Source: a virus. From it: a stretch of 58,140 nt of DNA. The first letter of the stretch is position 1. Each line of letters opens with the position of its first letter. The stretch covers positions 1 through 58,140 of the IMG/VR virus record IMGVR_UViG_3300009103_000036. One strand, given 5' to 3'. The position numbers and the translations under genes were made by a program. The notes under the pieces were generated by a model that was not told the origin of the DNA, did not search any database, and saw only the letters and a list, made by a program, of their open reading frames with translations. Shown here piece by piece: positions 1 to 8,026 of this stretch.

Positions 1-2315
1 GTGATCGCCATCTGTGCCCTTCCCTCAGCAAGTGCCTTCATTGTTGCAGACGATGTTGCCATTGAGGCGGCTGTTGCGCCCATTGAAGCAGTAACATACC
101 TTTGAATAACTGAAGCAATTAAAAGGCGCACCATTCCTGCAAGCATTCCCTGTAAAATTGGAATTCCAAAGAAATAGATGGCCAGCTTACCCCAATGCTC
201 TTTAAGCAGCTCGACAATCTTTGCAGAAATTTTCTCCCAAAGGGCACCCATCAGATTCATAAACGCATCTGCCATTGGAACCAAACCATCCATCAAGCCT
301 TGCTGCATTCTAGCAAGCCCCTCAGCAAATGGGCCTGCGCCCTCTGGAATTCCAATCTGAGTATCTCCTCGAAGCGCCCCTGCCATTGCGTTAAAGAATC
401 CCGCAAACATCTTTCCGATATTCTCTAAGGCAGATGCTATGATAAAACTCAGAGCGTTAAAAAACTTTCCAAGGCCATCTTTAAACTTACTTGCTGTGGA
501 TGGGCCAAAGAAATCAGTGAATGCCTTTTTAAGATTTTCAATTAAGACGGGAATCGCACGCTCAGGATCTGTGGAAAGCATCTTGAAGAAATCTCCAAAA
601 ACCCCCTCGATCTGTTTAAAGAGTGCCCGAGCCTTGGTGGGATTAAAGATCTCACCTAGCGCCTCAGCCATCTCTTTTACACCTGGAAAATAGTCAATGA
701 AGAGCTTGCCCACACGCTCACCTGACAGATAAAGCTCATTCATGGTTTTATCAATATCCAAGAAGGTGCTACTCATTGCCTTAACAGCACCCAACCTAAA
801 ACCCTTCATAAAGGTGGCCATGGCGCCCTGGCCGTCGACTAGTGTCTCAACAACCTTCTCCATCATCTTGGCCATTCGATCCATAGAATTGACCATTTTC
901 TCTTGTGGACTGAGCATCTTCTTGGTGGCATTTTTAATCTGATCCATGGTTTTTCCACGATTCTTCATAGAAAAGGCTAGTCGAGCTTCTTCAGCAGAGA
1001 GACCTGTATTTGCTGAGAGATGTCGAAGCTCAGCTGTGGTCATAGTATCAGCAGATTTCCCTGCAGCAAAGAAAGCTCTTCGAAGCTCTTCTAATGCCAT
1101 GATCGGGTCCTTATTAGCTGCCTTCATCATCTTCATAGCATCAATACTAACACCAAAAGCCTGTCCTAGCTTAGCAGCTGATGTGGCTGCATCCTCAAAG
1201 TTTAGATATTTATCAACAATTCCGCCTAACGATTTCACTTCAAGACCCAAAGATCGCAATCTTGCCACCGCCTCAGATGCCATCTTGGCTGTGATATTTC
1301 CGAAGTGACTTACATCGTTAACCATCTCGGCCATTCCCTTGGCGACCAGCTTAGCAGCGATGCCGATGCTATCCTCAATCTGGAGTGCGTAGGCCATAAA
1401 CTCATCGCCCACCTGTTTAAAGGTCTTTCCGGTGGCCAGGGTGATGTTAGCCAGCCCCTTCTGTTGTTCATAGGTCACACCAAAAGCCTTGTTTAGAAGA
1501 AACGAGGTATTGGCAACCTGTCGCATATTCTGGCCTGATAGATTTAGAGCGTCAACAAACTGCCCCAACCCCTGGGTCATCTCAAGTAATGCATTCTGTA
1601 GATCTGCAGACATGAACGCGAATAGATTCGCACCAGTCTCCCCTGCCATATCCTGCATTCCCTTCATCATCTGTGTGGCTGCAGCACCAGTGGCCCTTCC
1701 CAGATCACCTAATTCACCTCGCAATTTCTCTGTGGCTTGCATGATGGGCAGCAGGGCGTTAAACCACTCGTTTGCGGTCTTAATTAAACCGTTTAAAAAA
1801 TCAAGAGGAAATTTAACAATTGCTATTGCAAGATCAGTGATTGATGATATCACCTTTTTAACAAACTGGCCAAAAAGTTGAAGAGGTGCAAGAACCATCT
1901 TAAAACCCTTTGCGAATCCTGAGAGAAATCCTGTCCAAAAAGCAGCTTGCTTTGGTTTTTTATCAGACCAGGATTTAATAGAGTGTTTAACAAGCTCACT
2001 CATTGACTTTACCTGACCCAGCTTCTTGCTTAAAGCGGGAAGATTATTCGCCATCTTTTTGGTGCTATTTTGTCCTTCCTCTCCTGCTTTTTTTGCACTT
2101 TCAGTAACACCCTCAAAAGCATCGGCAAGCTTATTAACCTTTTCAACAGTGGAATCATAATCACAGTCCATCGCCTTGCACAACTCAATTTGCAAGGCTA
2201 ACTGCCTAGAAATTTTCTTCGTCCTATTCTGCAGAATCTGATTACCTGCAGCAAGAGACTTATTTAAGGCTTGACTGACCTTTAATTGGCCCGCAATATC
2301 ATCCTTAGAAGCCAT
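1..2315 (-). CDS. Tail tape measure protein (partial, 3' end missing)
   Basis: The reading frame is open from an ATG at 2315 to the left edge, giving about 771 residues, so the C-terminus is missing. The N-terminus (MASKDDIAGQLK) is followed by a basic, Gln/Asn-rich helical stretch. Long Ala/Met/Gly-rich helices with hydrophobic blocks follow, for example the region beginning GFLSGFAKGF and the last 60 residues. This is the texture of tape measure proteins, which set tail length and pass into the host membrane on ejection. Position fits: it lies directly downstream of tail chaperone-like genes and the tail tube. An AGGTGG Shine-Dalgarno precedes the ATG, and a GATATTTA element lies 31 bases upstream. 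It shows no obvious sequence match to T4 gp29, so the call rests on composition, length and context. Another large tail-interior protein is the alternative. Confidence 0.72.
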   Translation of the reverse strand, partial: MASKDDIAGQLKVSQALNKSLAAGNQILQNRTKKISRQLALQIELCKAMDCDYDSTVEKVNKLADAFEGVTESAKKAGEEGQNSTKKMANNLPALSKKLGQVKSMSELVKHSIKSWSDKKPKQAAFWTGFLSGFAKGFKMVLAPLQLFGQFVKKVISSITDLAIAIVKFPLDFLNGLIKTANEWFNALLPIMQATEKLRGELGDLGRATGAAATQMMKGMQDMAGETGANLFAFMSADLQNALLEMTQGLGQFVDALNLSGQNMRQVANTSFLLNKAFGVTYEQQKGLANITLATGKTFKQVGDEFMAYALQIEDSIGIAAKLVAKGMAEMVNDVSHFGNITAKMASEAVARLRSLGLEVKSLGGIVDKYLNFEDAATSAAKLGQAFGVSIDAMKMMKAANKDPIMALEELRRAFFAAGKSADTMTTAELRHLSANTGLSAEEARLAFSMKNRGKTMDQIKNATKKMLSPQEKMVNSMDRMAKMMEKVVETLVDGQGAMATFMKGFRLGAVKAMSSTFLDIDKTMNELYLSGERVGKLFIDYFPGVKEMAEALGEIFNPTKARALFKQIEGVFGDFFKMLSTDPERAIPVLIENLKKAFTDFFGPSTASKFKDGLGKFFNALSFIIASALENIGKMFAGFFNAMAGALRGDTQIGIPEGAGPFAEGLARMQQGLMDGLVPMADAFMNLMGALWEKISAKIVELLKEHWGKLAIYFFGIPILQGMLAGMVRLLIASVIQRYVTASMGATAASMATSSATMKALAEGRAQMAI

Positions 2316-2345
2316 CTAAACCCACCTGATGCGTTAACTGTATAG

Positions 2346-2354
2346 TTAAATATC
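2346..2354 (-). promoter_or_regulatory. Candidate late promoter element GATATTTAA before the tape measure gene
   Basis: The minus strand reads GATATTTAA 31 bases upstream of the tape measure ATG, in the 71-base gap after the 90-residue ORF. The same octamer recurs before several other structural genes (at 2677, 11305, 14514, 19054 and 19073). No conserved -35 box is visible, as in T4 late promoters, but the sequence is not the T4 late consensus TATAAATA. Promoter function is inferred. Confidence 0.4.
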
Positions 2355-2386
2355 ACACAGTTAAAAAGCACCCAGCCTTTTAATAT

Positions 2387-2659
2387 CTAGAAAGGCCAGT
2401 CAATACCTAGCTTTGCCTCAAATTCTTGTGCAAGGCGATTCTTATTTTTATGCATCTTCATCACGGAGCCCAAAGACGCTCCAGTTCTATTCAGCTCATC
2501 ATAAAACTGCTTAGTTGCTATCAGAACATCTTTAAGTGAAGAAACCTTTTCTCCTGACCCGGTAATCTTTACACCAGACTCTAGACCCATGATAGTCGCA
2601 GCAATTGCTGATAACAATTTTTCTTCTAGGTTTCCCACTGTATCGATATCTTGCTCCAT
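2387..2659 (-). CDS. Small protein between tail chaperone and tape measure (unknown)
   Basis: This is a 90-residue protein starting MEQDIDTVGN and ending in IDWPF. I do not recognise the family. It is mostly helical and soluble, with no Cys, no signal peptide and no membrane segment. The start is well supported: AGGAG sits seven bases before the ATG, and a GATATTTA element lies 18 bases upstream, so it may be expressed independently of gp26. Its place between the gp26/chaperone pair and the tape measure gene suggests a tail assembly factor, for example a second chaperone for the tape measure. That role is inferred from position only. Confidence 0.7.
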   Translation of the reverse strand: MEQDIDTVGNLEEKLLSAIAATIMGLESGVKITGSGEKVSSLKDVLIATKQFYDELNRTGASLGSVMKMHKNKNRLAQEFEAKLGIDWPF

Positions 2660-2676
2660 GATGCGCTCCTATAAGA

Positions 2677-2685
2677 TTAAATATC
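2677..2685 (-). promoter_or_regulatory. Candidate late promoter element GATATTTAA
   Basis: GATATTTAA on the minus strand lies between the stop of the chaperone ORF and the AGGAG site of the 90-residue ORF. It is identical over nine bases to the copy before the tape measure gene. Function is inferred from recurrence. Confidence 0.4.
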
Positions 2686-2690
2686 TCTCT

Positions 2691-2954
2691 TTAGGTAAAC
2701 CTTCTAAGCTTAGAGGGAACATTTGCTCGTGCCCTTCCCTGTAACGACCTCACATCAGGAGTGTTGTGGTGCGCTGCCCTAGAGGCACCGTCACCCTTCT
2801 CATTAGACTTTTGTATTTCTTGCCCAATCCTATTAATGAACCAAATACGATACGTGATGGGTATATTGTACACCTCTGAGTAGCTGAACCCACCGTAATA
2901 TGTCAATAAAAAGATGTGTTCAAGTATTGTTTCACGATACTCAGATGTCAGGCC
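2691..2954 (-). CDS. Tail assembly chaperone extension, probably made by frameshift from gp26 (gp51-like)
   Basis: An 87-codon frame begins at the slippery T7 run near the end of gp26 and ends at 2691. It contains no ATG. The only possible start, a TTG at 2906, has no Shine-Dalgarno. The residues upstream of that TTG (SEYRETILEHIFLL) run smoothly into YYGGFSYSEVYNIPITYRIW and FINRI. From memory this resembles the short chaperones next to tape measure genes: an aromatic YYGxF segment, a V/I-x-N-x-P turn, then an R-x-W/F-F-I-x-R helix. I therefore read it as the C-terminal half of a gp26 fusion, reached by a +1 (or -2) shift, as in the lambda G/GT arrangement. The tail half is basic and Ser/Ala-rich. 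Role (known for G/GT, inferred here): holding the tape measure before tube polymerisation. Confidence 0.68.
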   Translation of the reverse strand, partial: GLTSEYRETILEHIFLLTYYGGFSYSEVYNIPITYRIWFINRIGQEIQKSNEKGDGASRAAHHNTPDVRSLQGRARANVPSKLRRFT

Positions 2955-3789
2955 AAAAAAACGAGGCCCCTAAGGGCATCGACATGTGAGTCGCCTCCCC
3001 GCAAGCTGCGCAGTCAAACCAGGCCTTCATATCTACACCTGGTTCATTATCGTCTATGAACTTACGCAATGCTCTAGAGTCACGAGCAGGCATGTTCCTC
3101 ACGAAGGAAGCGATCTTATTACGATCGGTAACACCGTTAATATCAACAATGCTATAAAGAAGCTTGGAAGTTACCAAATTATCGCTTTGGTTCCCTAGCT
3201 TTCGGCGTCGCTCAGATTGAGTATTAATCTCTTCCTCATCGGCGCCTGTCAAAAATCTAAAGTTAACAACCTTTTTAGTAAAAGGAAGTGTAAAAGAAAA
3301 TAAATTCTTACCTGACTCAGCTGGAGGAATTGTCAAACGACTAATTGGAAGGTCTGAAAGATTGAATTCAAACTTTGTCTTTGTTGCACAGGAAGGACAT
3401 TCGACTTCTGTTGTATAATCGCTGCCATATCCGGTAATTCTTAATGCAACCATTACAGCATTTCGATCTCCAGATAACATTTCTTTGACATTGACTGATT
3501 TATCTGTTAGGCAAGATTCGATTAACTTGGTAATTACTGTTCCCTTTTTAATCAAGGCTCTCGATGTCAGAATATCCTCTTCTCTTGCAGTCATTGGACG
3601 AATATCCAGGGTCTCTTTAGCGTAAAGTGGACTGTCAGGGGGATATACAGAACCCAAAGAAGGAAGTGGGACTGATTCTGTTGGAATATCTAAACCAAAG
3701 TCATCCTTCATTACATTTCTAGGCTGAGCAGCACCGGGTAAACCGGGCCCTCCTCCAAATATATCATTTTCTGTTCTTTTCTTAGCCAA
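2941..3789 (-). CDS. 26: gp26-like tail/baseplate assembly protein with four-Cys zinc site
   Basis: This is about 282 residues from a TTG at 3789 that has GAGGAG seven bases upstream. A GTG at 3804 would add five residues but lies over that ribosome site. It resembles the T4 gp26 family (T4 base plate family). The N-terminal third is Gly/Pro-rich and variable. A helical core (LDIRPMTAREEDILTSRAL) is followed by C131-P-S-C134 within VECPSCATKTKF. The C-terminal FDCAACGE (C260, C263) completes a likely zinc-binding set just before the end. T4 gp26 was assigned to the baseplate hub, but its position before the tape measure and its overlap with the slippery run suggest it may be the G-like half of a tail chaperone. 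The two roles cannot be separated from sequence alone. Confidence 0.8.
   Translation of the reverse strand: MAKKRTENDIFGGGPGLPGAAQPRNVMKDDFGLDIPTESVPLPSLGSVYPPDSPLYAKETLDIRPMTAREEDILTSRALIKKGTVITKLIESCLTDKSVNVKEMLSGDRNAVMVALRITGYGSDYTTEVECPSCATKTKFEFNLSDLPISRLTIPPAESGKNLFSFTLPFTKKVVNFRFLTGADEEEINTQSERRRKLGNQSDNLVTSKLLYSIVDINGVTDRNKIASFVRNMPARDSRALRKFIDDNEPGVDMKAWFDCAACGEATHMSMPLGASFFWPDI
2955..2961 (-). promoter_or_regulatory. Putative slippery sequence for programmed frameshift (U7 run)
   Basis: The minus strand reads TCG TTT TTT TGG in the gp26 frame, a run of seven T that ends 11 bases before the gp26 TGA. Skipping one T, or slipping back two, enters the chaperone frame (TTT TTT GGC CTG ACA). 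A -1 slip meets TGA within three codons, so it would not help. The chaperone frame is closed by a TAG just upstream of the run and is open from there on, so the overlap of the two frames is centred on the run. Confidence 0.55.
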
Positions 3790-3839
3790 TTTTAAACTCC
3801 TCACACATTATTTGTCAGCTCTTATTAGACTGTGTATTA

Positions 3840-4235
3840 TTATACTCTACTAAAGATCAAGCTTTGTAAAACTCTGTCTTGATCTTGCTCAATCTTATTT
3901 TCGATACAATCAATGCAAAAGGTTGATCCATCAATATCATCTTTTTCGTGTTGCGCAATGACTGATTTAATCATTGCGTTAATTGTCTCTCGATCAGTCA
4001 GTCCATACGGATTTATGTCATAACATACCTCAGTAATTGTATTCTTTAACATATCGATAGAATCATGGACAGCTCTTAAATTTCCTCTTTTTCCGCATCC
4101 AATGCATTGAAATCCCGACTCTAAGAGTTTAGGAACTTCCCATTGTAAATATAAGAGGTCTTTTTCAAGGATTTCTTTTAAAACTTTATCTATGATCTCA
4201 GTAGAGATCGGCTTCCTTCGCTTCCAAATCGACAT
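3840..4235 (-). CDS. Small four-cysteine (zinc-ribbon-like) protein, unknown
   Basis: A 131-residue protein starting MSIWKRRKPI. Two CxxC pairs, C44/C47 (CIGC) and C107/C110 (CIDC), flank about 60 mostly helical residues, which suggests a single zinc site holding a helical domain. It carries a basic N-terminus, no membrane segment and no known catalytic motif. It sits between tail tube and gp26, with about 50 bases before gp26. A GATAAATA element on the minus strand lies 26 bases upstream of the start, close to the T4 late promoter consensus. I do not recognise the family. A structural or assembly role is suggested only by context. Confidence 0.72.
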   Translation of the reverse strand: MSIWKRRKPISTEIIDKVLKEILEKDLLYLQWEVPKLLESGFQCIGCGKRGNLRAVHDSIDMLKNTITEVCYDINPYGLTDRETINAMIKSVIAQHEKDDIDGSTFCIDCIENKIEQDQDRVLQSLIFSRV

Positions 4236-4260
4236 GCATCATTCCGAGTCGTGATATTAT

Positions 4261-4268
4261 TATTTATC
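4261..4268 (-). promoter_or_regulatory. Candidate T4-like late promoter GATAAATA
   Basis: The minus strand reads GATAAATA, one mismatch from the T4 late consensus TATAAATA, 26 bases upstream of the four-cysteine ORF and just downstream of the tail tube terminator. That is where a new transcription start would be expected. Promoter function is inferred. Confidence 0.4.
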
Positions 4269-4288
4269 CCTTAGCGAAAAATTAAGAT

Positions 4289-4316
4289 AAAAAAAAGCCC
4301 CTCTATGAAAGAGGGA
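4289..4316 (-). terminator. Rho-independent terminator after tail tube gene
   Basis: On the minus strand a CCCTCT/AGAGGG-type 6-bp stem with a five-base loop is followed by a run of eight T. It begins 31 bases after the tail tube stop. This would end the transcript from the tube (and possibly the sheaths) and keep the abundant tube message separate from the four-cysteine and gp26 genes. Confidence 0.8.
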
Positions 4317-4346
4317 CTTAATTCTTTTATTACTATGTCTAAAATT

Positions 4347-4835
4347 TTAGTACTGAAGAACAGCGTTGTCAAAGCGAAGTGTGAGAGAAATCTCAACCAT
4401 GTCGCTTCCATCGTAAGTCAGGTCATTAAAGTTTGCTTCGGTAATGAATGCTCCCTTAACATCCCAAAGCTCAACAACCGTTCCAACAGGATCAAGCAAC
4501 TTGATCTGAACATCTCGCTTATAGAAATCAGCATAACCAGCACGTCCTGACACAGATTCAAAGTGGGTACGTACCCATTCCATCACCTGTTGGGCGCCTG
4601 ATGGGGCGATTGGATCGTGCAGAGTCACTGACATCGTTCCGAATGTTGTCTTACCCGCAACATAACGGTGATGGTTGATCCACGGAATCGTGATCTCCTC
4701 AGTTGTGAATGTCGGACGTGCTGCCGTCTTCATTAAAAATGCGTCAACCCCCTCAATCATTAAGATCCACCGAAATTTTCTTTTCGGCTCAAACTTATTA
4801 GGGAGCATGTCGGTAACAGAGAGTGTTTCAGCCAT
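4347..4835 (-). CDS. 19: Tail tube protein (gp19 family)
   Basis: A 162-residue protein, almost the length of T4 gp19 (163). The N-terminal half (FEPKRKFRWILMIEGVDAFL) and the segment TEEITIPWINHHRYVAGKTTF match the tube fold, as does the later block VMEWVRTHFESVSGRAGYADFYKRD. The family forms stacked hexameric rings that make the inner DNA conduit. It lies immediately downstream of the two sheath genes, as in T4 (18 then 19), and is followed by a strong terminator, fitting a high-copy product. An AGGAG-like site precedes the ATG. Identification is confident. Confidence 0.95.
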   Translation of the reverse strand: MAETLSVTDMLPNKFEPKRKFRWILMIEGVDAFLMKTAARPTFTTEEITIPWINHHRYVAGKTTFGTMSVTLHDPIAPSGAQQVMEWVRTHFESVSGRAGYADFYKRDVQIKLLDPVGTVVELWDVKGAFITEANFNDLTYDGSDMVEISLTLRFDNAVLQY

Positions 4836-4906
4836 TTTTGGATTCTCCTAAATTATCTCGTCTTTTTTAATTATCTACCAGTTATAGAATCTACTGGACG
4901 GAAATC

Positions 4907-7900
4907 TTAAATTTCCGCTCCAGCATTTGTTACCACGAAGTCAAGCGAGATAAACTCGATGGTCCGGGTAGGTTGCAAGAAGATCTTTCCTCTCACAGTG
5001 TTATTTTCAACGTCAGCCTGTGTGGTTGTTGTTGAATCAATTACGACCTTGAATCTCTGCAGACCACTCTGATCTTGAACTCTCTGCAGAATTGGTTGAA
5101 CTAAACCGCTGAACTTAGAAAGTGTTGATTCACGATTTGGCTCGAATAGAATCTGATTTGACACAAGACGAACTTGACGTCTAATCTCAATCAATAGTCT
5201 TCTCACATTTACCCTGTCAAGAGAGCTCTGCGCTGCAAGTAGGGTCTTTTGACCCCAAACCACAACACCATCGCTTCCTGGAAAAGCTGTTAGAGGATTG
5301 ATATCAGCCTCGTAGAGAGTGTCCAGATTGTTTCTGGATAGATTCACCGATGCTTCTAAGGTAGATGCCAAGGCACCTCTTGTGAAGCCCGCAGGAGCAA
5401 ACCAGGGATGCGCAACCGAGTCATTTAAAGAAAACGCCCCAAGAACTGCCACAGAAGGTGGACATCTCACGTTACTTCCCAAGAAGGGATCTGGAATTGT
5501 CACGTCTGGGAAGTATGCGGAAGCGAAAGAAGTATCTAAGCCTCGATCCTTCAGCCTGTTCGCTGTATAATTTACACCAATCTTTTGATCTGCTGACGAT
5601 GTTACGACGTTATTCGCTGTATCCCTCTCTTCAATATCCATGATGTATAATGCATCAAATCGATCTTCAACCATATTGATAGCATAGTCAGTTACAGACT
5701 CATGTCGAATTCCAGGAATTGCCAAGAGCTTAATGTCAGCATCTGACTTGTCTTCAAGAATGTCAAGGGCCTTTCTATATGCCGCAACTGTGGGACCGCT
5801 AGTCTCACCTTGACCAGATTCACCCATCTCTCGAATTGCAGCAGAGTCAAGCATCCTTGACTTAGCCTTGTTAAAGATGTTAACACCATCAAAGCCTCCC
5901 TGCAAGAAGAAGGAGAACTTAGCGTACTTGCGAACCGTAAGATCACCGAAGTCCTTATCAACGGAAAGTGCTCGAGTCTTATTCGATTCATTTGGAGTGA
6001 TTCCTCCACCTCTTGCGTAAGAAGCAGTCAACCATTCCTTGGGATCGGCAATTCCATCTGATCCAGTTCTTACCTTAATGTTCTCAAGGGTGAACATGTT
6101 ATTGTTAAATCTATCTGCATCCAGAATTCCCTTGGTCGCTGAATCTGCAACTCCTGGATTATCCCCTACCCAAGCATTCTGCCATGAGGTGTGGAAATCT
6201 GGAAAATATTTCGAATGTCCTAGAATTGAATTATCAAAGACCACAGACTTGTTAGGTTCATTAACATCAGTCTGACGCATGAACTGTACACCCCAATAAA
6301 AAGATGAATTTACCACCTCTTTGGGATCTTCTCCAGTCTTGATGTGCAACCTCATCGGAACGGGCGGTTGAACTGCTCGTGTAAGAACATCCTTGTGATG
6401 ATAACTTCCTGAAGCTGTTAGTGTTGTTAAAGCACTTGTTCCAGAGGTTACCAGGTGTCGAACTCCTCGGAATCCAACGGGAAGCGCTGTCTCAGCAATC
6501 TCTCCATCATCAACTAGGTCTGACATCTCAACACGAATGTATTGTGATTTATTAGGGTGAATTCCGTCAACTACAATCTTCTGGGATCCAATCGCATGCT
6601 CAAAGTCAAAGTAAGTATTCACATCACCGATCATTCTAGCAATATAACGCTCTGACGAAGGATCAAGTGACAGACCTCGATATTGCTCTAATATTATCTT
6701 TTCACTATCAGAATCATAAAGGTCTCTAACTAAGAGGTCAAATCTTCCATAATCCGATGAATCAGAGGTAGACTTGGCAACGTTTGCAACGGAGATCTTA
6801 AACTTATCATTGGCATATGCACCGTCTGAGAGCGCGTGCACCCTAAATAGATTCTTTGCATTCCCACCAAATCTCTGAGAAATTACCCAAGGAGATCTTG
6901 CGTGCCCGTATCTCGTCTCAAAGTTCTCAAAGTTTGGAACGTCAGCTGCACCCTCATTTCTTGGCTTTGAACCTGTTGTGAGGAATGCAAGATCAGCAAA
7001 TTGTGCTCGCTCGCCAGCTGTAGCGACATAACGCTGCATAACGCCTAGACGTGTGAACCCTCCCGTTCCTGAGAGTATAACCGTTCCTGTAACAACGGCC
7101 ATCGCTGGATGGATATCATAGTTGGCGTAAAGATAATGTCCTGCCTCTTCAATCTTGAGAGGATCAGTGTTGAACACATTTGCATAATGATTAGCTGCGT
7201 CAACATCAAAAGAAGCTGTAATAACATTGGGATATTGACCTGTATTGACATGTCCGTTAATCAGCATTACAAATTCTTGCTTTGCATTGGCAATATTAAC
7301 TGACCCTGTTATATGGCCTCTAGGTCCTGCTGTTGTTGCTGCAACTCCCGCCTTGGGCATCTGTGACAGACCAACATTATGCCCAGAAAGCATCAAGGTC
7401 ACCTCATCAGGCGCCATCAAGACCCCTCTAATGATTGGATGAGCTCTCGAGTATATTCCCTGATGTTTTGCCTTCTGTGCTGATGTTCCGTTATTGTCCT
7501 GTCCAGCTGTTGCGATACCTGCGTCGGTAAAGACTGTCGATCCAGCTGACTGTGACATAAAGCAGCCTAAGAAGTACGTTCTACCACCAATAGCCGATGA
7601 AAGGGTATAAGGGTTCGCAGCCAACTTTCCGTTTGCTTGAACCTGCTCAGAACCTACAACAAATCCTGCATAGGTCACCTTACCGGTATTGTTTCCCGAT
7701 GTTGTCTTTTTCTTTCCATCGCCCGCGCCAAGAACGCGCATATAAACAACGGATTGAGCATTTCTTAACCACTCAACAACGGCTAATGGTCCAAACTTTT
7801 CACCATCTGTCTCACCAAATTTAGCTACAAAATCAGCTAATCTAGCCATCTCAACAGGTACAAATGCTGGGCCGCGAAGTGCGGTCCCAATAATACCCGC

Positions 7901-7990
7901 AGGGGTGCCAGAGGGAGAAATCCCCGTGGGTCCCGAGAGATCAATTTCTCTAGCGCTAACGCCAGCACTTTTGAATGTTAATTCAGGCAT
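4907..7990 (-). CDS. 18: Tail sheath protein, paralog A (gp18 family)
   Basis: 1027 residues, against 659 for T4 gp18. The N-terminus has the sheath hallmarks SAGVSAREIDLSG, SGTPAGIIGTALRGPAFVPV and FGPLAVVEWL. The C-terminal domain is also typical: PWFAPAGFTRGAL, LDRVNVRRLLIEIRRQV and a terminal TRTIEFISLDFVV strand. The extra length is in the middle, where protrusion domains of sheaths vary. It is clearly paralogous to the upstream gene 8027-11254 along its length, including motifs such as SDGAYANDKFKISVANV and FFLQGGFDGVNIF. Sheath subunits assemble around the tube and contract to drive it through the envelope. GGAG precedes the ATG. Only 36 bases separate it from paralog B, so the two are probably co-expressed. 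Confidence 0.95.
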   Translation of the reverse strand: MPELTFKSAGVSAREIDLSGPTGISPSGTPAGIIGTALRGPAFVPVEMARLADFVAKFGETDGEKFGPLAVVEWLRNAQSVVYMRVLGAGDGKKKTTSGNNTGKVTYAGFVVGSEQVQANGKLAANPYTLSSAIGGRTYFLGCFMSQSAGSTVFTDAGIATAGQDNNGTSAQKAKHQGIYSRAHPIIRGVLMAPDEVTLMLSGHNVGLSQMPKAGVAATTAGPRGHITGSVNIANAKQEFVMLINGHVNTGQYPNVITASFDVDAANHYANVFNTDPLKIEEAGHYLYANYDIHPAMAVVTGTVILSGTGGFTRLGVMQRYVATAGERAQFADLAFLTTGSKPRNEGAADVPNFENFETRYGHARSPWVISQRFGGNAKNLFRVHALSDGAYANDKFKISVANVAKSTSDSSDYGRFDLLVRDLYDSDSEKIILEQYRGLSLDPSSERYIARMIGDVNTYFDFEHAIGSQKIVVDGIHPNKSQYIRVEMSDLVDDGEIAETALPVGFRGVRHLVTSGTSALTTLTASGSYHHKDVLTRAVQPPVPMRLHIKTGEDPKEVVNSSFYWGVQFMRQTDVNEPNKSVVFDNSILGHSKYFPDFHTSWQNAWVGDNPGVADSATKGILDADRFNNNMFTLENIKVRTGSDGIADPKEWLTASYARGGGITPNESNKTRALSVDKDFGDLTVRKYAKFSFFLQGGFDGVNIFNKAKSRMLDSAAIREMGESGQGETSGPTVAAYRKALDILEDKSDADIKLLAIPGIRHESVTDYAINMVEDRFDALYIMDIEERDTANNVVTSSADQKIGVNYTANRLKDRGLDTSFASAYFPDVTIPDPFLGSNVRCPPSVAVLGAFSLNDSVAHPWFAPAGFTRGALASTLEASVNLSRNNLDTLYEADINPLTAFPGSDGVVVWGQKTLLAAQSSLDRVNVRRLLIEIRRQVRLVSNQILFEPNRESTLSKFSGLVQPILQRVQDQSGLQRFKVVIDSTTTTQADVENNTVRGKIFLQPTRTIEFISLDFVVTNAGAEI

Positions 7991-8026
7991 CAGTTATTTC
8001 TCCTAAATCTCCTAGATACATATTCA

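Noticed and set aside
178-1881. Several plus-strand ORFs of 60-130 residues, suggesting rightward genes
   Set aside because: They lie inside the single open minus-strand tape measure frame, have no Shine-Dalgarno and read as arbitrary sequence. They are shadows. The same holds for all other plus-strand ORFs in the window.
2691-2906. The 71-residue TTG-initiated ORF as an independent gene
   Set aside because: No Shine-Dalgarno, no ATG in the frame, and the conserved-looking residues begin upstream of the TTG, back to the slippery run. A frameshift extension of gp26 explains it better.
4865-4900. Possible terminator after sheath A (CCAGT/ACTGG hairpin)
   Set aside because: The stem is five base pairs with a mismatch and no T run follows on the minus strand, so it is not convincing.
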